Positions 19,357 to 24,399 of a DNA stretch of 24,399 bases are shown here, one piece after another (position 1 is the first letter of the stretch; each line of letters opens with the position of its first letter). The notes below the pieces were generated by a model. The model ran no database searches. It had not been told where the DNA came from and was given only the letters and a program-made list of their open reading frames with translations. The stretch spans positions 38,295 to 62,693 of the forward strand of contig RDEW01000110.1 in NCBI GenBank assembly GCA_011109175.1, read 5' to 3'. Origin of the DNA: Dicyema japonicum. Taxonomy: Eukaryota > Dicyemida > Rhombozoa > Dicyemidae. Made by a program: the position numbers and the translations under genes.

Positions 19357-20281
19357 TTATTCATTGGAGGCATCCTTATTGAGTTCATCCTCTTTTGGGT
19401 TGTCCTCCTTAGCCTCTGCCTTAATTGGTTCGTCGTATTTTTCGAGGCATCTGTACTTATCATCCTCAGTTAAGAGATATCTAGTCTCTCCACAGATTTT
19501 GCATTTGAATGAACGTGACTTTTCGGCGAGTTCTCTGATTCTCTGAAATGTAGAATAAATGAATACTTTGCAATCTCTATTATTCTCCGCTAAAAGGGAA
19601 ATAATTCCGAGCAGCATTGTCCTTACTGTTAAATTAGAATTAAATATTTTGCATTTAAATGAACGTGACTTTTCGGCGAGTTCTCTGATTCTCTGAAATG
19701 TAGAATAAATGAATACTTTGCAATCTCTATTATTCTCCGCTAAAAGGGAAATAATTCCGAGCAGCATTGTCCTTACTGTTACATTAGAATTAAATCAACT
19801 CGTCCAGGTTGGTAACCATTCTTCAGGATGGTGATCAGAGATGGTCAAGCAGATCGAGTCATTTACTTCGAATCGTCCATTTTTCTGAATTTGGTTATAA
19901 ATGACTACTGTAAGAAAAAAGATTTTCGGAGGTCGCATTGGGTAGTCACTAGGAATGACTATTTTGCCGTGATAGATTCCTCCTTGAAAGTTAGTTTTTT
20001 GTGGGCCTCGAATAGTAAAATGCCATTCAAACAGATAATCTCCACAAGGCTGAGCGTAGTACAATTCAGTTGGTTGAGATAATTCTCGCATTTCGCTTAA
20101 AAGTTAGTTATTTGTGGGCCACGAATCGTAAAATGCCACTTAAACAGATTATTTCCGCAAGGATGAGCGTAGTATAATTCTGTTGGTTGAGATAATTCTC
20201 GCATTTCGGTTAAAAGTCGAATTACGGCTTTTAATAAATATAAATTTCACCAGGATCTTTGTAATTATATTTATGATTCAT
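19357..20281 (-). CDS. UBE2J1: UBE2J1-like ubiquitin-conjugating enzyme, copy 3, rearranged
   Basis: Exons: 20251-20281 (exon 1), partial exon 2 up to 20227, a second and complete 3' part of exon 2 (19909 to about 20106), 19800-19884 and 19357-19775. Introns are 23, 24 and 24 nt. This copy keeps the ancestral active-site region: KNGRFEVNDSICLTISDHHPEEW, catalytic Cys and HHPE intact. Two rearrangements are visible. The 5' half of exon 2 is present twice, giving a stop (TAA) at the junction in the upstream reading. Exon 4 contains an exact-length 150-base in-frame duplication. Translation from the internal ATG at 20091 would give about 228 aa but would lack the first E2 helix. It may be a pseudogene or an assembly composite. 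Confidence 0.75.
19477..19776 (-). repeat. 150-base in-frame tandem duplication in E2 copy 3 exon 4
   Basis: The peptide starting MLLGIISLLAENNRDCKV occurs twice, 50 codons apart, with ATG ends at 19767 and 19617. The downstream copy has taken in part of the adjacent 24-nt intron: its branch-point and acceptor end are translated as FNSNLT between KCKI and VRTMLL. The donor GT is missing from that inner remnant, so it cannot be spliced as an intron on its own. Confidence 0.75.
20101..20227 (-). pseudogene. Extra partial E2 exon 2, similar to copy 1
   Basis: Encodes RLLTEMRELSQPTELYY through IRGPQITN and then meets the second exon 2 copy with a frame break (F, stop). The nucleotide sequence (GGATGAGCGTAGTATAATTCTG) is closer to copy 1 at 8515-8540 than to the adjacent exon 2, so it was probably introduced by exchange between array members. 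Confidence 0.65.
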
Positions 20282-20600
20282 TAATTATGTCAATTAATTA
20301 GTTTAATATTTTATTATTTTTAATGTTATCCAATTAAAAAAATAATTAAAAAATAGTTTATTTATTATAATAAAATTCATAAAATGTCATATATTCACGC
20401 GATCCTACTGCCAGAATGTAGAATCCGAAAGATGGTATTTTCAGCGAAAATCAATTCTCGCCAACAGATCATACCCGTAGACGACGAGTTTTTCTGGCAC
20501 GATCTAGTTGTTGAAAATGATCTTGCACCTTCTTCGTAGCCAAATCTATCGTTGGAGACTTTCCATTACGAAAACTCTTTATCTATGATATTGTCACGTC
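20282..20600. repeat. E2 array unit 3, 5' flank
   Basis: Matches 8636-8960 of unit 1. On the plus strand a short relic frame (PVDDEFFWHDLVVEND near 20470-20515) parallels EFFWHGPFVE of unit 1. No intact gene. Confidence 0.55.
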
Positions 20601-21312
20601 CTGTCGGTAAGACGTGCGCATTTTCGTCTTAAAAATTTCCTAAATCAGATTCAGTTGCATAAGATACTACATCATAAGCATTTAGATGTAATTCATATTG
20701 GTTCAAAACTAAAAATCTTGTTCTTTNTCCTGTCGGTAAGACGTGCGCATTTTCGTCTTAAAAATTTCATAAATCAGATTCAGTTGCATAAGATACTACA
20801 TCATAAGCATTTATATGTAATTCAAATTGGTTCAAAATTAAAAATCTTGTTCTTTTTCAGTTTTTTTAAATAACAATTCTTCATTCAGATGAGAGTCGAA
20901 TTATCATTAAATTTTCCTCTTCTACAGTCATGTTTATATTTCTCATTTCTTAACTCATCTCATACTCTCACTTTATTTAAGAAGTAAAAACAGTTATTCT
21001 AATTGCACCAAGGCCAGGACATCGAAGGTGTTCTTAATTTCTTGTTTTTTTGTTTTGTTTGCGNTGTAATTCAAATTGGTTCAAAACTAAAAATCTTGTT
21101 CTTTTTCAGTTTTTTAGATAACAATTCTTCATTCAGATGAGAGTCGAATTATCATTAAATTCTCCTCTTCTACAGTCATGTTTATATTTCTCATTTCTTA
21201 ACTCATCTCATACTCTCACTTTATTTAAGAAGTAAAAACAGTTATTCTAATTGCACCAAAGCCAGGACATCGAAGATGTTCTTAATTTCTTGTTTTTTTG
21301 TTTCGTTTGCGT
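20599..21312. repeat. Two N-joined duplications (N at 20727 and 21064)
   Basis: TCCTGTCGGTAAGACGTGCG begins both 20599-20726 and 20728-20855. TGTAATTCAAATTGGTTC begins both 20816-21063 and 21065-21312. Copies differ by a few substitutions. The second pair repeats the 3' end of the minus-strand gene that stops at 21242. Confidence 0.8.
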
Positions 21313-21670
21313 TTAATTCCCTGAGATATTCCAGATCCTCAGTAATTAATCCTAGATAACGGCGCCACTCTTCAATCCCAGAAGTCGTAGATGCGTAAAA
21401 CAGATTCATTCTGAACCATCTGGATTTGGTCCGGCAGGCCTGGTGTAAACTTGTCATAAAGAATTTTGCTTAATTCACATGGGCCATTGAAATAGATTAT
21501 TAAATATTACTGATTCACCAGGTTTTACTGAAAATTTTGTTTTTAAAAGAAATAATTAGCGATTGTTCGAGATCCTCAGCCTCAATTACTCTTCGCATTG
21601 AGTCGTTATTAATTAAAATAGTTTTTAGTGATTCGAAAAATTCTCGGCACTCAGAATATGCTTTAATCTA
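21242..21670 (-). CDS. 3' exons of an unrecognised micro-intron gene
   Basis: Last exon 21242-21449 and the preceding exon ending at 21479 join across a 29-nt GT-AG intron (21450-21478) as FNNLFQWPILHQACRTKS. The protein then reads MNLFYASTTSGIEEWRRYLG, DLEYLRELNANETKKQEI and ends LALVQLE. Upstream, an open block (21530-21670) reads AYSECREFFESLKTIL and EAEDLEQSLIISF, but it does not join in frame to KPGESVIFNN by any junction I could confirm. A 19-nt intron starting GTAAAACC is one possibility. Part of the region is duplicated at the N joins. No family is recognised. Confidence 0.45.
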
Positions 21671-21943
21671 CATAGAAGAGTACAACAATCTCAGCCCTAA
21701 CTACATAGAGAATTTATTGGCAAAACAAACCTGTAACTAATTAAGCTGGGAGACAACAACGAATTTGTTTTNAGTCGTTATTAATTAAAATAGTTTTTAG
21801 TGATTCGAAAAATTCTCGGCACTCAGAATATGCTTTAATCTACATAGAAGAGTACAACAATCTCAGCCCTAACTACATAGAGAATTTATTGGCAAAACAA
21901 ACCTGTTACTAATTAAGCTGGGAGACAACAACGAATTTGTTTT
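21601..21943. repeat. 171-base duplication joined at N 21772
   Basis: AGTCGTTATTAATTAAAATAG begins 21601-21771 and 21773-21943, which are almost identical (CTGTAACTAA versus CTGTTACTAA is one difference). It contains the upstream exon-like block of the preceding minus-strand gene. Confidence 0.85.
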
Positions 21944-21952
21944 AGTCCGATT

Positions 21953-22025
21953 GGTCACGTGGCTTAATGGATCAGGAACATGGCTTCGAACCAGACGATT
22001 GTGTGTTCGAGTTCCACCGTAGTCG
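21953..22025 (+). pseudogene. tRNA-Arg(TCG)-like sequence, probably a pseudogene or SINE head
   Basis: 73 bases are collinear with animal tRNA-Arg-TCG. The A box is TGGCTTAATGGA, the anticodon loop CTTCGAA has TCG in place, and GTTCGAGTTCC forms the B box. The stems are damaged: the acceptor has one mismatch and two G-T pairs, the two outer anticodon-stem pairs fail, and the T stem has a mismatch. RNA polymerase III boxes remain good. The sequence continues into GTCGTCTGAGGTACTTGAC, which could be a SINE body. A functional tRNA is unlikely. Confidence 0.6.
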
Positions 22026-22318
22026 TCGTCTGAGGTACTTGACTAAAGACTACATAGGTAAAAAAACCAGTAATGGCAAAAATTAATGTAATTTTATAAA
22101 AAAATTCAAAATCCTAAATAGTTTACGGATTTGTTTGTATCTATTAATTAAGTCATTTTATCCTTTAGTGACAGTTTCTCTCTTGGTTTTTACAAAATTC
22201 AATATATTTTTCGAGTGATTGCGTATTCGTGCTTTTTGGGTGTTCCAATAATGGCTTAATAGTTTCGTTAAAAAATCACACAACATTGCAAAAAATGGTT
22301 GAATAGATCGTTTGTATT
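22026..22318. other. AT-rich region, possible second exon of the 22319-22492 ORF
   Basis: Mostly AT-rich. On the minus strand one less biased open block (PLLEHPKSTNTQSLEKYIEF, about 22170-22260) follows a TTAAG acceptor-like site. A splice from the upstream ORF is possible but would use a different frame in this block, so it is not proposed as a gene model. Confidence 0.25.
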
Positions 22319-22492
22319 TTAAATTATTATGTAAAAATCACCATGATGTTTACTAATTCTGCGGAAAGACCCAGCCCTATCAGCATCGACTTCAACTATT
22401 CCATTGTTTCTCCCGGGAATCGACGTATTTCCTGTATGTCCATTTATCGAGGATTTTTCACGTTTGGCGGATGTGTCACCCGACTTGCTCAT
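22319..22492 (-). CDS. Short ORF or first exon, unknown function (57 aa)
   Basis: ATG at 22492 opens MSKSGDTSAKREKSSINGH, then NTSIPGRNN and VEVDADRAGSFRRISKHH. The codon use and GC content are higher than in the surrounding AT-rich DNA, which favours coding. A GT right after KHH could be a splice donor (CATG|GTGATTTTT), with an acceptor at a TTAAG about 87 bases on. If unspliced it stops after seven more residues. No domain is recognised. Confidence 0.35.
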   Translation of the reverse strand: MSKSGDTSAKREKSSINGHTGNTSIPGRNNGIVEVDADRAGSFRRISKHHGDFYIII

Positions 22493-22739
22493 TGGTAGGG
22501 CAACTACAAATATGACCTAAAAATGATTGAATAGTTGTTCCAATACACTTCCATAAATTTTCAAAAAATACTGGACAAAACTCTTTTGAATTCGTATTTT
22601 TGAGATCTCTTGATAAAATTTTACTTGTCCTTTTTTCTATAAATTGATATCACATGGATCCTGTTCAAATTTGATTGAATCTATAAATTTTATTGCATCC
22701 ATAATGGTAAAAAAAATCTTGGCATTTTCTTATTTCCAA
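22493..22739. other. AT-rich intergenic, nothing recognised
   Basis: No open frame, repeat or RNA-like structure that I can support. Confidence 0.5.
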
Positions 22740-22965
22740 ATAATTGGATAGCCGGGTGACTAGAATATTCCCAAGGAAGACTTGTCTTTTCCGTTATCCA
22801 TCTCCCTCTGCTTTGCGCATCTGTCCGTAGATCTTCTAGGTCACTGCAGATTAAAGTTTCTTCCAATTCCGTTAATATCCTTGTTTAGAGCCACAGAGAG
22901 GGTGACTCTAGGCCTTCCTCTGAACGATGGTTTGTTCTCATTGTTCCTATTTTTAGTAACCTAAG
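22740..22965 (-). mobile_element. C-terminal fragment of a non-LTR retrotransposon
   Basis: The minus strand reads KPSFRGRPRVTLSVALNKDI and GIGRNFNLQ, then after a one-base shift DLEDLRTDAQSRGRW. This matches the tail of the plus-strand element at 12780-12906 (FCGKPRTILQVVLQDDLKG ... DDLDTLRTE). It is a short dead copy of the same family in the opposite orientation. Confidence 0.7.
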
Positions 22966-23183
22966 TTACCACTAATAACAGAGGAGACCTAATCCAACGT
23001 GACCAGAACAGAACCCGAACCCAAAGAGCTGGTAAAGGATCAAGGAAAGACCATCTAGCAAAGATAATGCGATTATCAATTTCGTCTGGATAAACTCATA
23101 AAAAACAAAAATATATATATTTTTTTAAAAAAAATATATATTTTTTAAAATTATTTAAATAAAAATAGACAGAATTAATTAAA
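22966..23183. other. Upstream region of the cathepsin gene with AT palindromes
   Basis: 23107-23160 is almost pure A/T with inverted TATATATATTTTTTT-type runs that could form hairpins. The presumed promoter of the cathepsin gene lies here, but no defined element can be named. Confidence 0.4.
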
Positions 23184-24352
23184 ATGATCAACATAATTTT
23201 CCTTGTTATATTTTTGAATAACTTTAATTCATCCAAAATTCATTTCAAATACGAATCAATCAATTATTCACCTAAAGACTATGAATATTATGAAATCCAA
23301 TGGAATGATTTCATAGAAAAATATAGTTAAATTTATTTTTACTTATTTTAAGATAAATCATATTCTGGCTTAGAACTACAGGTTAGAAAGGCTATTTTTA
23401 CTGAAAACTTAATCTTCATTGACAACCACAATTTACTTTTTAATCAAGGAAGATTTTTGTATGAATTGGGAATCAATCAGTTCGCTGACCTGGTTTAATT
23501 ACAATATATTTTTGTAGACAAGAAGGGAATTTAAAAAACCAAACAAATTCAAGTTTAATTCTTATTCTAATCAAACAAACACAGATGAATTATTAGAAGA
23601 TTATAATATGTATGCAAATAAAGCAAAATATCCCAAATCATTTAGTTGGGTAAAACGAAACTGTGTAACTGATATAAAAATGCAAGGAGGTTTTTGTGGG
23701 TCTTGCTATGCATTTGGAGCAGTTAACGAATGTTTAATGTATTTAGTTGGCAACGTTGGAGTCACATTTAGCAATCAAACACAGTATTCTTAAATCTATG
23801 AGTGAACAAAACATAGTAGATTGTCTAGATCATGGATGCAGAGGTGGATCTGTCAAAGATGTTTATGATTACATTAAAAATAACGGTGGAATTAATTCTG
23901 AAAAACGATATCCATATGTGGCTAAAGTAATATCTCTATCGATAACTCTATAGGAGGGTAAATGTAAATATGATGGTAAACCAAATATTAAACTTAAATT
24001 GACTGATTATAAAAGACTTGATGATGGTGACGAAGAAATGCTTATGCGCTATCTCATTAATGTTGGTCCTATTACTGTTCTAGTTGATGGGTCTTTTGTA
24101 AGCATGCAAACTTATCTCCGAGGTAAATATAAATGAAACGTTTTAGGAGTATACCATATCAGGAATTGTTATAACTTGGATTATAATCATGTAATTTCTG
24201 TTGTTGGTTATGGAACTATGAAAGGTGAAAAGTATTGGCTTATCAAAAATGGATGGGGAAAAGCATGGGGAATACATGGATACTTCAAACTGTCACGTGG
24301 GAAATATAACTGTGGATTTCCTTCCGATCCAGTTTATCCTATAATCGAATAA
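23184..24352 (+). CDS. CTSL: Cathepsin L-like cysteine protease (C1A), complete
   Basis: Papain-family endopeptidase, normally lysosomal or secreted. Exons 23184-23325, 23353-23492, 23518-23721, 23747-23926, 23954-24122, 24147-24352; introns 27, 25, 25, 27 and 24 nt. Product 346 aa. Order: signal peptide (MINIIFLVIFLNNF), propeptide with a full ERFNIN pattern (E...R..IF..N...I...N in LELQVRKAIFTENLIFIDNHN split across that stretch) and GINQFADL, mature domain from about YPKSFSW. Active site: oxyanion Gln in KMQGG, catalytic Cys in CGSCYAF, His in NHVISVVGYG, Asn in IKNGWG; GCRGG and SEQNIVDC also present. Odd: one extra residue between Gln and the Cys (QGGFCGSC) and Tyr for the usual Trp after it. 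All phases agree. Confidence 0.93.
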
Positions 24353-24399
24353 TTTGATCGTTTGATTAGTTAACTTTTCGTTTTTAAGGGATTAAATGG

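Noticed and set aside
19828-20082. Plus-strand open frame of 84 residues
   Set aside because: Antisense to E2 copy 3 exons 2 and 3, which match UBE2J1.
22782-22964. Plus-strand hydrophobic open frame
   Set aside because: Antisense to the LINE C-terminal fragment, which explains the sequence.
1-24399. Ciliate or nucleomorph origin, suggested by the tiny introns
   Set aside because: TAA, TAG and TGA all act as normal stops at the ends of well-supported genes, and the introns are more variable in length than the 18-21 nt of chlorarachniophyte nucleomorphs. The abundant LINEs and a Tigger element also argue against a nucleomorph.

Overview
The window is nuclear DNA from an AT-rich eukaryote with standard stop codons. 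Four genes can be spliced by hand into complete or near-complete frames: an Hsp110 chaperone, a UBE2J1-type ubiquitin-conjugating enzyme in several copies, a cathepsin L-like protease, and an uncharacterised 160-residue protein. Nearly all their introns are GT-AG and only about 20-47 nt long. Introns this small, in an animal-like gene set with unreassigned stops, fit a dicyemid mesozoan (Dicyema type) best. That assignment is inference from intron size and gene content, not from a marker gene.

Layout. 193-2831 (+): Hsp110 lacking its first exon or exons. 3274-4938: decayed Tigger/pogo DNA transposon with TA target duplication. About 5310-7071 (+): two candidate intron-rich genes of unknown function. 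About 7020-9240: first unit of a dispersed tandem repeat carrying a UBE2J1-like E2 on the minus strand. 9240-10375: tRNA-like element and a truncated retrotransposon tail. 10440-10706: 3' flank of another E2 unit, cut by a 227-base N gap. 11109-11791 (+): uncharacterised micro-intron gene. 12090-12906 (+): internally deleted non-LTR retrotransposon. 13630-14745 (-): decayed coiled-coil gene. 14950-18440: second E2 unit, interrupted by a 5'-truncated R2-type (restriction-like endonuclease) retrotransposon with a 14-bp target duplication. 18450-20640: third E2 unit with internal duplications. 20600-22500: unassigned exons, assembly duplications and a tRNA-Arg-like sequence. 22740-22965 (-): another LINE tail. 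23184-24352 (+): cathepsin L-like protease.

The most notable content is the amplified E2 locus. All copies keep the catalytic cysteine but lack the C-terminal membrane anchor of UBE2J1, and two of three have lost the conserved HHPE segment next to the active site. In animals UBE2J1 works in ER-associated degradation, so these are candidate soluble, diverging paralogs. Flanking sequence, including a short conserved reading frame, was copied with the E2.

Assembly quality matters here. Nine single N characters each join two near-identical copies of the same sequence, so those duplications are probably unmerged contig ends or haplotypes. Several other short tandem duplications have no N and may be real.
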